Below are positions 7,738-16,782 of a stretch of 64,000 nt of DNA, in pieces. Source of the DNA: Selenihalanaerobacter shriftii (lineage in GTDB: Bacteria > Bacillota > Halanaerobiia > Halobacteroidales > Acetohalobiaceae); NCBI RefSeq assembly GCF_900167185.1, contig NZ_FUWM01000007.1, forward strand, positions 1 to 64,000, read 5' to 3'. A program made the translations under genes and the position numbers. A model generated the notes under the pieces. It was not told the origin of the DNA. It saw only the letters and a list, made by a program, of their open reading frames with translations, and searched no databases. How positions within the stretch are numbered: position 1 is the stretch's first letter; each line of letters begins with the position of its first letter.

Positions 7738-8865
7738 TTAAAGATGACCGGTAGAACTACCTGTTAATTTATGGTATAAATTTATAGTTTCTTCTAACAT
7801 TCTTCCAACACTAAACCTTCTCTCTACCTCTCTTCTTCCTATTTTACTTAATTTATCTCTCTTGCTTTCATTATCAATTAACTCAATAATAGATTCACAC
7901 AATTCATTCACCTCATCCATAGCAAATAATATACCTGTCTCTTCATCTTTAATTACCTCTTTTAGTCCTCCTACTCCACTTGCAATCACCGGCACCTCCA
8001 TTGCCATACCTTCTACAGCTATAATACCAAACGACTCTTCCTTAGAAGGTATTACCAGCAAATCTAAATCAGCCAATATTTTTGATATATTTTCTCTAAA
8101 GCCTAATAAGACTACTCTATCTTCTACTTTAAATTCTCGGATTAACCTATGTAACTTCTGCTCATAACTCTTCTTAGGACTGCTATCCTTCCCTACAATC
8201 ACATACTTAATCTCTGGATTACTTTCCTTAAGTATAGCTGCAGCTTTAATTAATAACTCTTGATTCTTCTTAATCCCTAATCTACCAACAGTTCCTATTA
8301 GAAATTCATCTTCTTTAATTTCTAACTCCTGTTTTAACCCCGACTCAATCTCTAGATTAAACTCATCTATATCAACTCCATTATAAATCACCTGTATCTC
8401 ACTTTCATCAAATTCATTCTTATTTACTAATATCTCTTTAACCGCTTGAGAGACTGCAATAAACCCATCTATACTCTTATACAACCATTTATGAACAAAA
8501 TTCTGACCCAATGATGATAAAATATGCCGTGTAATTACTACCTTCCCTTGCCTTACCAACTTATGTGCTAAAATACCTAACCAATATCCTCTTCCCATAT
8601 GTAAATGAATAATATCTATATCTTTATTCTTTATTATAGCAGCTATCTTTATAATCGACTCAATATCAGCCGCTCCTCTTAATGGTAGTTCCTTTACCTC
8701 AATTGATAAATCACTTAATCTATCAACCAATTCACTCCCTTTCCGACCTATTACAGTTACATTATGCCCCCTCTTTGCTAAGCCGTGACATAACTGATAA
8801 AGATGCACCTCACCACCACCCCACACCTTAGCAGAATTAATCTGTAGTATATTTAAATTTCGCAT
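7738..8865 (-). CDS. Glycosyltransferase family 4
   Basis: 375 residues with the two-Rossmann GT-B form. The N-terminal acceptor half has INSAKVWGGGEVHLYQLCHGL and HLHMGRGYW. The C-terminal donor half has IGTVGRLGIKKNQELLIKAA and the EX7E-type motif EESFGIIAVEGMAMEVPVIAS. It should transfer a hexose from a nucleotide sugar to a lipid-linked glycan at the cytoplasmic face. Neither donor nor acceptor can be read. It is less like the other two GT4 proteins here (13594-14718, 17644-18741), which resemble each other. The ATG is preceded by GAGGGG. Confidence 0.92.
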   Translation of the reverse strand: MRNLNILQINSAKVWGGGEVHLYQLCHGLAKRGHNVTVIGRKGSELVDRLSDLSIEVKELPLRGAADIESIIKIAAIIKNKDIDIIHLHMGRGYWLGILAHKLVRQGKVVITRHILSSLGQNFVHKWLYKSIDGFIAVSQAVKEILVNKNEFDESEIQVIYNGVDIDEFNLEIESGLKQELEIKEDEFLIGTVGRLGIKKNQELLIKAAAILKESNPEIKYVIVGKDSSPKKSYEQKLHRLIREFKVEDRVVLLGFRENISKILADLDLLVIPSKEESFGIIAVEGMAMEVPVIASGVGGLKEVIKDEETGILFAMDEVNELCESIIELIDNESKRDKLSKIGRREVERRFSVGRMLEETINLYHKLTGSSTGHL

Positions 8866-8899
8866 TCTATCCCCTCGTTTTATTGGAGTTATCAGTATT

Positions 8900-8923
8900 T
8901 AGTGTTAGTGTCAGTGTCAGTCA
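8900..8923. repeat. Four hexamer repeats of NAGTGT type
   Basis: TAGTGT twice followed by CAGTGT twice, just upstream of the GT4 gene at 7738-8865. A short tandem tract of this kind can vary in length by slippage. Confidence 0.6.
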
Positions 8924-8953
8924 CAAGTAACAGAGACTTTAAGACTTTAAATG

Positions 8954-9075
8954 TTTTAACTGTCAACTGTAAATTATCAACTGTCAACTACAATTAGTCT
9001 GTGTCTAATTTATATTTCTTATCATTTTAAGTTCACCCCATGATATAAAAAAGCCTCCAGAATAATCTGAAGGCT
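8954..9075. repeat. Intergenic repeat module, copy 1 (with terminator)
   Basis: In order, TTTTAACTGTCAACTG-type units, TAGTCTGTGTCTAA, and a hairpin starting AAAAAGCCTCCA. The same order and wording recur, more diverged, at 10132-10245. The two copies flank the ATPase-type gene at 9127-9918. Confidence 0.6.
9045..9075 (-). terminator. Intrinsic terminator after the ATPase-type gene
   Basis: Read on the minus strand, AGCCTTCAG and CTGGAGGCT form a nine-pair stem (one wobble) followed by TTTTTAT. It lies 52 bases after the stop at 9127. Confidence 0.8.
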
Positions 9076-9126
9076 AAGAATATATTATTAACTTATCAAA
9101 CTATATAATTTCTATATCCTCATATA

Positions 9127-9918
9127 TTATAAATACAAAGTAACCTTAAATTCTTCTCCTATTTCTTCAAAAAGAACCTTTTTGTCTCGCTTCTTTACCT
9201 CCTGATAAACCATAGGTAGGCCCCGTCCTAATTTATCAATATACCTCAGATTTTCCATAAACTTAACAATTACAGGATTAACCGCATATGAAACTCCAGC
9301 TTTCAGTTTTTCTATCGTTACAGTATTAGGTAGTCTACCTGGATTTATAAACTCAATTCTATCATCAAAAAATAATATTCTTATCCTAGATCCAAAGATC
9401 GAATAATCTCTATGTACACAAGCATTTACAATTAGTTCTCTAAATACCTTATCTGGATAAGTTTCATTTTTATCCACTCGTTTGGTCTCAACTATATCAG
9501 ATGGATTTATTATATTATTTTTTATTAAAGAAAATGCAGTATCTATCTGAATATCTAAAGTTCCATCTATCACCTTTTTATCAATTAACTCTGATCCCAT
9601 TTCTTTTCCTTTAAATCTAGCAAAAGAAATTGAAGCATTCAATAGATATCTCTGTGGATTTATACCAAAAATAAGCAAGCCACCAACTGTTGCTTTATTT
9701 TCCCCAGTTAATATATCAGTATTTTGTAATAATCTTACTTTGTCCTCTTCACTTTCATTTATGAAATCAATATCATACCTAGAGAAATATTCATCTACTT
9801 TAGTTAAATTAATATCCTTTAATGAAGTACCATCTACTCCTGTAAGATCAAAGTGAAAGAAAAAGCTCGAAAAACTAACTCCTTTATTCAAAACTTCTTT
9901 TAGATCCCTTTTTATCAT
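9127..9918 (-). CDS. HATPase_c_4-type protein lacking the usual N-terminal AlbA_2 domain
   Basis: About 263 residues related to the putative transcriptional regulator / ATP-binding family. These proteins normally have an N-terminal AlbA_2 (schlafen-like) DNA-binding domain followed by a GHKL-type ATPase domain. Here only the second half is present: TVGGLLIFG, the helix RELIVNACVHRDYS with its N-box-like asparagine, DRIEFINPGRLP and LRYIDKLGRGLPM. The family is usually 400-500 residues. ATG at 9918 with AGAGGTG six bases upstream is better than the ATG at 9939. An extended -10 promoter at 9987-9992 suggests that it is expressed despite the missing domain. It sits between repeat modules and is probably a transferred or truncated accessory gene. 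Confidence 0.7.
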   Translation of the reverse strand: MIKRDLKEVLNKGVSFSSFFFHFDLTGVDGTSLKDINLTKVDEYFSRYDIDFINESEEDKVRLLQNTDILTGENKATVGGLLIFGINPQRYLLNASISFARFKGKEMGSELIDKKVIDGTLDIQIDTAFSLIKNNIINPSDIVETKRVDKNETYPDKVFRELIVNACVHRDYSIFGSRIRILFFDDRIEFINPGRLPNTVTIEKLKAGVSYAVNPVIVKFMENLRYIDKLGRGLPMVYQEVKKRDKKVLFEEIGEEFKVTLYL

Positions 9919-9979
9919 ACTTAACACCTCTACTTTCATCTTAACTTTACAAATATAAAAAACATCAACAGAATAGCTA

Positions 9980-9995
9980 TAATATTATTATACCA
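9980..9995 (-). promoter_or_regulatory. Extended -10 promoter of the ATPase-type gene
   Basis: TGGTATAAT on the minus strand (TATAAT at 9987-9992) about 69 bases upstream of the ATG at 9918. No good -35 was found, which is tolerable with an extended -10. Confidence 0.5.
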
Positions 9996-10067
9996 TATCT
10001 AGTCCCCAAACAAACCCTAATCTATTACTTCTTCATTGCTATATATTCTTTTCCACAGTACAATTCA

Positions 10068-10089
10068 AAATCCTGCTTATAATTCCAAT
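10068..10089. repeat. Dispersed 22-bp intergenic repeat, copy 2
   Basis: Matches 2032-2053 at 21 of 22 bases, same orientation. Confidence 0.6.
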
Positions 10090-10131
10090 GATTTTAAATC
10101 TTATTCCCTACTTTTGACTACCCTTTGCAGA

Positions 10132-10245
10132 TTTTAACTGTTATCTGCAATCTATCATCTATTATATATCTTTAGTCTGTATCTAAAAACAAAGCATAAT
10201 TCCCTAATATAATTACAAAAAGCCTCCAAAATAATCTGGAGACTA
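10132..10245. repeat. Intergenic repeat module, copy 2 (with terminator)
   Basis: More decayed copy of 8954-9075: TTTTAACTGTTATCTGC, then TTTAGTCTGTATCTAA, then the AAAAAGCCTCCA hairpin. The region 9919-10477 otherwise holds only the promoter, the 22-bp repeat and the foldback element; I see no further gene in it. Confidence 0.5.
10217..10245 (-). terminator. Intrinsic terminator downstream of the epimerase gene
   Basis: On the minus strand an eight-base stem (AGTCTCCA with TGGAGGCT, one mismatch) is followed by TTTTTGT. It closes the long transcription unit ending with the epimerase. Confidence 0.6.
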
Positions 10246-10320
10246 AAAATATAACTATATAATTTACTCTACATTTACAGCGTTATTAAATGATCTTTTT
10301 ACCTTCTTCCACAACAAACT

Positions 10321-10483
10321 GCATAATTAATTAATATTCAAGCCTCTAGAATTGAACAGCCTGGAGTGAAACTGATTATGATTAAGACTATTTCATGTCT
10401 GACCTTAAGGGAGTTTGAAATAGTCCATAATCAGTTTTATGGAAGGCGTCGTGAAATTCGCAGCTGATATTAATTAATTATGC
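10321..10483. mobile_element. 163-bp foldback element (MITE-like)
   Basis: The outer arms 10321-10337 and 10467-10483 are perfect 17-bp inverted repeats (GCATAATTAATTAATAT). The inner arms 10369-10395 and 10416-10437 pair over 12 plus 10 bases with a five-base bulge. A CCTTAAGG palindrome lies in the loop. The outer arm overlaps the last sense codon and the stop of the epimerase gene. There is no reading frame. A non-autonomous mobile element or a structured 3' RNA would both fit. Confidence 0.6.
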
Positions 10484-11425
10484 ATCATATATCCCCTTTA
10501 ACCACTCCACTTCTCGCTCTAACCCTTCCTTTAAACCTACTTTCGGCTTATATCCTAACATTTTTCTAATCTTAGTTTCGTCCGCCTCAGTATGTTTTAC
10601 ATCACCTTTGGCAACGGCTTGATATTCTTTTTCTACTCTCTTACCAATAATCTCTTCTATAGTCTCTATGGTTTTATTTAAAGTAACTCGTTCTCCAGCA
10701 CCACCAACATTAAATATTTCACCTTTAACGTCACTTTCTGCTGCTAAGATATTAGCTTGTACAACATCTCCTACATAGGTAAAGTTTCTTGACTGCTTCC
10801 CATCACCAAAAATAGTTATCTTACCATCAGTTAAAATAGCTTTAATAAAGATATGAAAAGCCATATCTGGGCGTTGTCTTTCTCCAAATACAGTAAAGTA
10901 TCGTAATGAAACTGTCGATACACCAAAGTTCTTCCAATATAAATAACATAAATTCTCCGCAGCTAATTTAGAGACCCCATATGGAGAAACTGGCTGTAAT
11001 CTATTCGTTTCTTTCATAGGTAACTGATCAGTATCACCATAAACAGAAGAGGAGGAAGCATATACTATCTTCTTAATATCTGTTTCCTTAGCTGCTTCTA
11101 ACAATTGCTGTGTTGCTCTAATATTATTATTAGTATAAATATCAAACGTCTGTCCCCAACTTGCTCTAACTCCTGCTTGAGCAGCCTGGTGATACACATA
11201 ATCTACTCCATTCAATAATTCTACCAAGTCTAAATCAAGTAAGTTAGCCTCAATAAATTCAAAATTATCATTATCTATAATATCTTTCAAATTTTTTTCT
11301 TTTAATTCTCGAGCATAATAATCAGTGAAACAATCAACACCAATTACTTCTTTTCCTCTAGCTAATAATTCTTCAGCTAAATTTGAACCGATAAAACCTG
11401 CAACTCCTGTTATTAAATGTTTCAT
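10478..11425 (-). CDS. NAD-dependent sugar-nucleotide epimerase (UDP-glucose/glucuronate 4-epimerase type)
   Basis: About 315 residues of the extended short-chain dehydrogenase family. The NAD-binding GVAGFIGS lies near the N-terminus, SSSSVYGD in the middle, and the catalytic YGVSK (Tyr-x-x-x-Lys) follows. RYFTVFGERQRPDMA then resembles the substrate region of UDP-hexose and UDP-glucuronate epimerases. It should invert C4 of a UDP-sugar used by the neighbouring transferases. The exact substrate is not readable. I use the ATG at 11425 because AAAGGA lies about nine bases upstream and would abut the earlier ATG at 11434. Its stop codon lies in the foldback element. Confidence 0.9.
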   Translation of the reverse strand: MKHLITGVAGFIGSNLAEELLARGKEVIGVDCFTDYYARELKEKNLKDIIDNDNFEFIEANLLDLDLVELLNGVDYVYHQAAQAGVRASWGQTFDIYTNNNIRATQQLLEAAKETDIKKIVYASSSSVYGDTDQLPMKETNRLQPVSPYGVSKLAAENLCYLYWKNFGVSTVSLRYFTVFGERQRPDMAFHIFIKAILTDGKITIFGDGKQSRNFTYVGDVVQANILAAESDVKGEIFNVGGAGERVTLNKTIETIEEIIGKRVEKEYQAVAKGDVKHTEADETKIRKMLGYKPKVGLKEGLEREVEWLKGIYDA

Positions 11426-11452
11426 GTTTACCATTCCTTTTAATTCAATATT

Positions 11453-12334
11453 TTATTTATACTTATTATATATACCTATTAAACTTTCATCAGATAAAAT
11501 CATATCCTTTTTATCTCTTTTAATTATTTTATTTATAACTAATTTTTCAATCTTGTTAACTAATTTCTCAAAACCGAAATTCCTATTATAATTTCTGTAA
11601 AACTCTTTTAAAAATAAAATTAGTTCTCTACCTTTAAATAAACTTATATCATATTTAAATGAAAAAATATAAATTTTAGCAATAAACCTAGCTAAAGTAT
11701 GCATTACAACTATTTTAGGTAAAAATGGCATCGAATAGATATCATCTAAGTCTATTAAAGTCCATTTAACTTTTTCTTTATTGATATTAATAAAGAAATT
11801 ATCTAAAGCAGGGTCTTGATGTGAGAAATTATTATTAATTAATTTAGCCCATAGCCTACCTAAAGATTGTATTATTCTTTCATTATTATTCAAATTACCA
11901 AATCTTATATATTCATTTAACCCTATACCATCTGCTTTTTCAGTAATAAATATACTATCATGACTCACTAAATTACGTTTTGTTAAAGCAAAAAGAGGTT
12001 TCGCAGTTGAAATATTAGCTTGTAATAATTTATTTACATTTTTTAAATTTCTAACTCCCTCTGGCCCTCTTAAAAAAATTTGTATTTTTTTACTTATTCT
12101 TGTATGAGAATTTTTTTTCAAGTAATAATTTTGATTATTATAGCTTAATCTAAAGACTTTAATTCCTCGCCTTTTACTTTCCTTAACTAACTTAATCTCA
12201 TCTTTAAATTCACTACTATTATTTAACCAAAAATAATCAATTAATTTCTCACAAAGCTCTCTTTTAATTTCTCCTGTATAATGAACTTTAATTTTAGAAT
12301 TAAATTTTTCATTATGTAAATTCAATGTTATCAT
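11453..12334 (-). CDS. WaaP/KdkA-like lipopolysaccharide sugar kinase
   Basis: 293 residues with a kinase-like fold of the LPS kinase family. A lysine in YYLKK could bind ATP, FSHQDPALDNFFI corresponds to the catalytic loop, and LIDLDD to the metal-binding DFG region. Such enzymes phosphorylate Kdo or heptose in the LPS core, adding negative charge. The gene is very AT-rich with many Asn, Lys and Ile codons, like the next gene and unlike the lpx genes, which fits a variable O-chain region. ATG with AAAGG upstream. The acceptor sugar is unknown. Confidence 0.8.
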   Translation of the reverse strand: MITLNLHNEKFNSKIKVHYTGEIKRELCEKLIDYFWLNNSSEFKDEIKLVKESKRRGIKVFRLSYNNQNYYLKKNSHTRISKKIQIFLRGPEGVRNLKNVNKLLQANISTAKPLFALTKRNLVSHDSIFITEKADGIGLNEYIRFGNLNNNERIIQSLGRLWAKLINNNFSHQDPALDNFFININKEKVKWTLIDLDDIYSMPFLPKIVVMHTLARFIAKIYIFSFKYDISLFKGRELILFLKEFYRNYNRNFGFEKLVNKIEKLVINKIIKRDKKDMILSDESLIGIYNKYK

Positions 12335-12406
12335 CTAACCTTTCACTTTATTAAACTGAAAATCTTAAGAGTTAATAAACACCAACATATTTTATTAACT
12401 TTAACT

Positions 12407-13573
12407 TCAAAAGTTATTAATTACTATTTTTTCTTTCACACACATTAGGCTTATAAAAACTATAAATATTAACGCTACTTCTGGTGCATGATAATTAGTG
12501 TCAACTAAATTGTAAAAAATTTGCCCATTAATAATTCCTATTACAGCAACAATAAGAAAATTTTGTTTTTTATTAAATAAAACCCAACTCTTTTTTAATA
12601 TAATATATAACAAAAATAATAAATTGACTACACCCAACATTCCCATTTCCACAGCTACATTAATAAATAAATTATGCAAATGAACATGTTCATAATTAAC
12701 TTGAGGTAGATTATATTTATCATAAATTAATTCAATATTATTAAATCCAATTCCTAACAGCGGTTGTTCTTTAAAAATCTTCAATCCTGCTTTATACATT
12801 AACCACCTTTGTTGAACATTATTACTCTGAAAATCACTTAACTTTTCTAATCTTGCTTTATAATTCTGAGGTAAAAAGAAACCTAATAGTAAAGCACCTA
12901 CTATAAATAAAATTAGTACTCTTTTGTCTTTTAATAAAGAAATTATAAATGTTCCAATAAAAGTTGCAATCAAAGCTCCTCTAGAAACTGAAGCTACTAA
13001 ACCTAAAAACCCAAACCCTATCCCTATCAAACCTAAAAACAGCATCTTTTTATTTTCTTTAAATAAAAATAGTGCAAAATTAAATATAATAAACATCATC
13101 ATAGTTGCACCTAAGCGATTAGGATTATGAGTAAATCCAGAAGCTCTAGCAACATCATTTATGAAATGACTATATCCTGCATAACTAGCTGCAATAATAC
13201 TTGCTACCCAATAAGTAGATAATACTTTCTTTACTTCCTCATTATCCTTTATAAGATTTACTATTAAGTAATATATCAATAAATAAGATAAAATAGAACT
13301 TATAAATTCATCTATAACTAAATAACTCTCATAAGCAGTAAGTGATGATAATAAAATTATAAAAGTGAAACTCAAAACAGCTTTATTTAATTTTCCATTA
13401 TATAAATTATAATTCCGTTTTAAAATCATTCGAAATAAAAAAACAAAAAATAATATCCCCGCCATAGTATTCATTCCACCAATAGAAACTGGTATCATAA
13501 AAACCCAGACATACAAACCTACTTTAAGAAATCGGTCTAATTTATTTGCTATATCTTCTTTATTAAATTTCAT
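12407..13573 (-). CDS. O-antigen polymerase/ligase family protein (Wzy or WaaL)
   Basis: 388 residues with about ten to twelve hydrophobic segments and a large external loop holding RLEKLSDFQSNNVQQRW, LLGIGFNNIE and EHVHLHNLFINVAVEMGMLG. That pattern is the PF04932 signature, shared by Wzy polymerases and WaaL ligases. NPNRLGATMMMF and SVSRGALIATFIG are further family landmarks. Polymerase and ligase cannot be told apart by eye. The gene is strongly AT-rich. No Wzx flippase is visible in the window, so the chain may be flipped by a protein encoded elsewhere. Confidence 0.87.
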   Translation of the reverse strand: MKFNKEDIANKLDRFLKVGLYVWVFMIPVSIGGMNTMAGILFFVFLFRMILKRNYNLYNGKLNKAVLSFTFIILLSSLTAYESYLVIDEFISSILSYLLIYYLIVNLIKDNEEVKKVLSTYWVASIIAASYAGYSHFINDVARASGFTHNPNRLGATMMMFIIFNFALFLFKENKKMLFLGLIGIGFGFLGLVASVSRGALIATFIGTFIISLLKDKRVLILFIVGALLLGFFLPQNYKARLEKLSDFQSNNVQQRWLMYKAGLKIFKEQPLLGIGFNNIELIYDKYNLPQVNYEHVHLHNLFINVAVEMGMLGVVNLLFLLYIILKKSWVLFNKKQNFLIVAVIGIINGQIFYNLVDTNYHAPEVALIFIVFISLMCVKEKIVINNF

Positions 13574-13593
13574 TGTATTCCCTTTCTAAAAAT

Positions 13594-14718
13594 CTATTTT
13601 AAAATACATTCTTCAGTTTGTGTAACCACTCTATCAAAGCTAAATCTATCTTGAGCAATCTTTTTAGCGTTCTTACCCAATAATTTTATATCAGTCTTAG
13701 TACACATTTTTAACATCTTCTGAGCAATATCATTTGCATTCTGATCTTGAGCTAGGTACCCATTTTCACCATTAGATATTATTTCTGGTAAACTACTTGA
13801 ATCTGTAGCAACAACTGGTAGTCCCGCAGCTAATGCTTCAAGAACTACCCAGGGACAGCCCTCCCATAAAGCAGTATGAGTCATAAAATCAGCCTGCTTT
13901 AGAATGGATGCTATATCATTTCTAAATCCAGTAAATATTATATATTCTTCTAAATTTAATTCTTTAACTTTATTTTTTAACGTGTCTTCCATAGGTCCTT
14001 CACCAACTAATAAGACAACAAATTCATTCAACTTACTTTTTAACTTATTAACTGCTTCTATTAAGTAGTTCTGTCCTTTTTGTTTGTGTAGACGCCCTAC
14101 ATTAACAATTACTAATTTATCATTTGAAATATTAAATTCTTTTCTTATATTTGTCTCTAATTCTACATCTCCAAACTTATCTATATCAACTCCATTATAT
14201 ATTAACTCAACTTTTTCATTCTCAAAATCATTTAAATATTTTAAAGATTTTTCTTTTGTTGCCTTAGAATTAGAAATAAAAGTTGTAATATAGTTATTCA
14301 TCAAATATTTATTATAGAATTTATCTTTAATTGGAATAGCACTACCACGACGATAAATTATATTATTAACTCCTGCTAATTTAGCAGCAACAGAACCAAA
14401 CTTAAAAGTTGGAGATGAACAAAAAAAGAGAGCATCAATCTTATTCTCCTTTAAGTAATTAAATAATTTCAAAACCCTAAGTGGATTAACAAAAGTTGAT
14501 GAACCAATTTTAGAAATCATCTTATAATTAAATCCTTCTTGCTTAGCTTTTTGTAAGAGCAATGATTTATCTCTGGCTATAATAAAAGGCTGATGACCTT
14601 TTTCTTGTAAAGCTTTAGATATTTTAAATATCCACTTTTCTACTCCTCCATAATCCCCAGCTCCACTATTATTTAAAAAAGCAATATTACTAATCTTAGA
14701 CACCTGCTTTCTAATCAA
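13594..14718 (-). CDS. Glycosyltransferase family 4
   Basis: 374 residues, GT-B fold. NSGAGDYGGVEKWIFKISKA is at the N-terminus, with IVNVGRLHKQKGQNYLIEAV and ALWEGCPWVVLEALAAGLPV in the donor half. A block YRRGSAIPIKD is almost identical to one in the GT4 protein at 17644-18741, so the two are paralogues and may add the same kind of sugar. The start is a TTG at 14718 with AGGGG eight bases upstream, overlapping the stop region of the GT2 gene. It probably builds the outer core or O-chain. Confidence 0.9.
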   Translation of the reverse strand: MIRKQVSKISNIAFLNNSGAGDYGGVEKWIFKISKALQEKGHQPFIIARDKSLLLQKAKQEGFNYKMISKIGSSTFVNPLRVLKLFNYLKENKIDALFFCSSPTFKFGSVAAKLAGVNNIIYRRGSAIPIKDKFYNKYLMNNYITTFISNSKATKEKSLKYLNDFENEKVELIYNGVDIDKFGDVELETNIRKEFNISNDKLVIVNVGRLHKQKGQNYLIEAVNKLKSKLNEFVVLLVGEGPMEDTLKNKVKELNLEEYIIFTGFRNDIASILKQADFMTHTALWEGCPWVVLEALAAGLPVVATDSSSLPEIISNGENGYLAQDQNANDIAQKMLKMCTKTDIKLLGKNAKKIAQDRFSFDRVVTQTEECILK

Positions 14719-15645
14719 CTATTTGTCCCCTAACAATTCATAATTACGATGACCACTTAAATATACTTTACTGCCAAATCTTCTTTCTAACCATTGTTCT
14801 ATAGCAGTTAAAATCTTATTTTGCCTTTTTTCATGTTTATGAGGTTTACGATATTGATTAGGTTTTCCACTATATTGCAGCTTGTTTTTCCAATCCATTT
14901 TAGCAACCCAATCTTCCATCACCTTTGGATGCGTCCCTTTATATACTGGTAACTTATCTAAGGGTCCATAATCGAATTCATCCGAAGCCTTCTCATAACG
15001 CTCTTTAGCTTCTTTTTTTCCAATATGTACTGAATCTAATGCCCTACGCTTATTTTGCATATAATGTGGAGGTCGTACCCAACCATAATGAAAAACCTCG
15101 GCATTAGCATGAGCAACTTTAACTGGTTCACCATCTCTTCTAAATCCTTGAGCACTGTTATGGGATCTAACTCCCATATTATTTTTTATAATCCTCACTT
15201 CACGTTTATACCAACCATGACTAATTTGGTAATGATCATAATCTCCCCAAAAATGACGATAATCAAAAACTAATCCTTCTACTTCTTCATCATCTAGTAA
15301 TTCTATACATCTATCTTTAATAATTGGCAGGTATTTTTCATGAACTACTTCATCAGCTTGTAAATAAAAACACCAATCACCACTACACTCTTCTAAAGCA
15401 ATATTAGTTTGAATAGCATTAACTCTACCACCTTTAAAATCTTCTTCATCCCAAACTGTGCCTATTATTTTCACTTTATCACTATCTATACTTTCAATTC
15501 TTTCCCTGGTATAATCATCTTCATCTCCTTCACCTACAGCTACTATAAACTCATCACAAATAGGTAGAATTGATTCAATAGCTTCTTTAATTGGATAATA
15601 CAATTTTGTTGCATTTCTAACCATGGAAAAACCACTAATCTTCAT
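14719..15645 (-). CDS. Glycosyltransferase family 2-like protein
   Basis: 308 residues. The N-terminus MKISGFSMVRNATKLYYP and the CDEFIVAVGEGDEDDYT segment fit a GT-A nucleotide-binding fold, and LQADEVVHEKY holds the metal-binding acidic motif. A HYGWVRPPHYM stretch follows. It probably transfers a sugar from a nucleotide donor on the cytoplasmic side. The gene is directly joined to the GT4 gene downstream. Specificity is unknown. Confidence 0.82.
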   Translation of the reverse strand: MKISGFSMVRNATKLYYPIKEAIESILPICDEFIVAVGEGDEDDYTRERIESIDSDKVKIIGTVWDEEDFKGGRVNAIQTNIALEECSGDWCFYLQADEVVHEKYLPIIKDRCIELLDDEEVEGLVFDYRHFWGDYDHYQISHGWYKREVRIIKNNMGVRSHNSAQGFRRDGEPVKVAHANAEVFHYGWVRPPHYMQNKRRALDSVHIGKKEAKERYEKASDEFDYGPLDKLPVYKGTHPKVMEDWVAKMDWKNKLQYSGKPNQYRKPHKHEKRQNKILTAIEQWLERRFGSKVYLSGHRNYELLGDK

Positions 15646-15677
15646 TCTAATCCCTCTCCTATGTATTATTCTAGAAT

Positions 15678-16673
15678 TTAATTAATAAAAAATTCACTTT
15701 TTTTATTAATAGTGAATTGACCTAATTGGTAAATGTCAATTCCAAATTCATCTAAAATAGCAAATGCCTTTTCTTTTTGAATCTGTGAAACTACATTATC
15801 CCATTTCTTAATTAAAAACTCCTTATTAATAATTTCATTTGTACTATCATTTATAAATTTCTGGTTTTTTTCATCAGTAGTTCTTGAAGGAATTTTAACT
15901 TGGCTATAAAGCTTATCTAAATTTTCTAATTCCAATTCCTTATATAATTCTCTTAATATTTTCTCTTCTTCAACCACCATTTCTTCATAACTTATAACTA
16001 TCCAATTTTTATTATTTAAAAATTTAAGAGAAGGTAAATTTTCAAGGCACCACTGTAAAATCTTAATTTCAAATCTTGAACCATTCTTTAAAATAGATCT
16101 ACTAAATTCAATTAGATCATCATGTAAAAACTGCTCTTTATAATCTTTATTAGCTAAAAAATGATTAACTCTATCTTCTAAATCTTCCTTCATTAAAGAT
16201 AAAGCAACTGCTATAGGATGTCTTAATAAATAAACTACTTGGATTTCAAATTTTTCTTCAAAAACATTAATTAAATCTTTACCTCTTAAAATCTTAAAAA
16301 CTCTTCTATTAGTAAAATAATCAAACTGTCCTTTATGAATTTCTTTAAACTTCTGTTGACCAACAAATAATTCCTCACTAATTATTCGATTAAAGAAATT
16401 ACAAAACTTTCTTTTTCTATCTTGGCCAGAATATATCTCTACCCAATTAGGATTAATATCTGTTAATAAACCCTTATGACGATTAATATGTAAAGGTTCA
16501 TTAACATATTTGATATTATCTTGAGAAGCTATTAATTCCATTAACCAAGTTGAACCACTTCGTGGACTGGTAAAAATAAATATATCTTTGTTATCACCAT
16601 CATTATGAAAGTTGAATAATCTAGCAGGTAAATATTTTAATTTTTCTCTAACTGTTCTTAGTATATCTATCAA
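15678..16673 (-). CDS. PAPS-dependent sulfotransferase
   Basis: 331 residues. IFTSPRSGSTWLMELIASQ is the 5'-phosphosulfate-binding loop of sulfotransferases, and VYLLRHPIAVALSLMKED carries the Arg/Ser of the 3'-phosphate site. The likely reaction is sulfation of a sugar in the LPS or exopolysaccharide. The donor pathway is suggested by cysD at the left window edge. The start is TTG at 16673 with a strong GAGAGGTGA site. The neighbours are a GT2 gene and a WaaP-like kinase. Confidence 0.9.
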   Translation of the reverse strand: MIDILRTVREKLKYLPARLFNFHNDGDNKDIFIFTSPRSGSTWLMELIASQDNIKYVNEPLHINRHKGLLTDINPNWVEIYSGQDRKRKFCNFFNRIISEELFVGQQKFKEIHKGQFDYFTNRRVFKILRGKDLINVFEEKFEIQVVYLLRHPIAVALSLMKEDLEDRVNHFLANKDYKEQFLHDDLIEFSRSILKNGSRFEIKILQWCLENLPSLKFLNNKNWIVISYEEMVVEEEKILRELYKELELENLDKLYSQVKIPSRTTDEKNQKFINDSTNEIINKEFLIKKWDNVVSQIQKEKAFAILDEFGIDIYQLGQFTINKKSEFFIN

Positions 16674-16782
16674 AAAAATTCACCTCTCGTTCTTTTCCTT
16701 AATATAAATCATTAAATAACTAAAATTAATATACAATCTGTCCATTTTTAGTTTCATAGCAAACACTAATTAACCTAAAAGA

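Noticed and set aside
9940-10320. Remnant of the missing AlbA_2 domain upstream of the ATPase-type gene
   Set aside because: The minus-strand frames here are short and stop-rich, with no resemblance to the domain.
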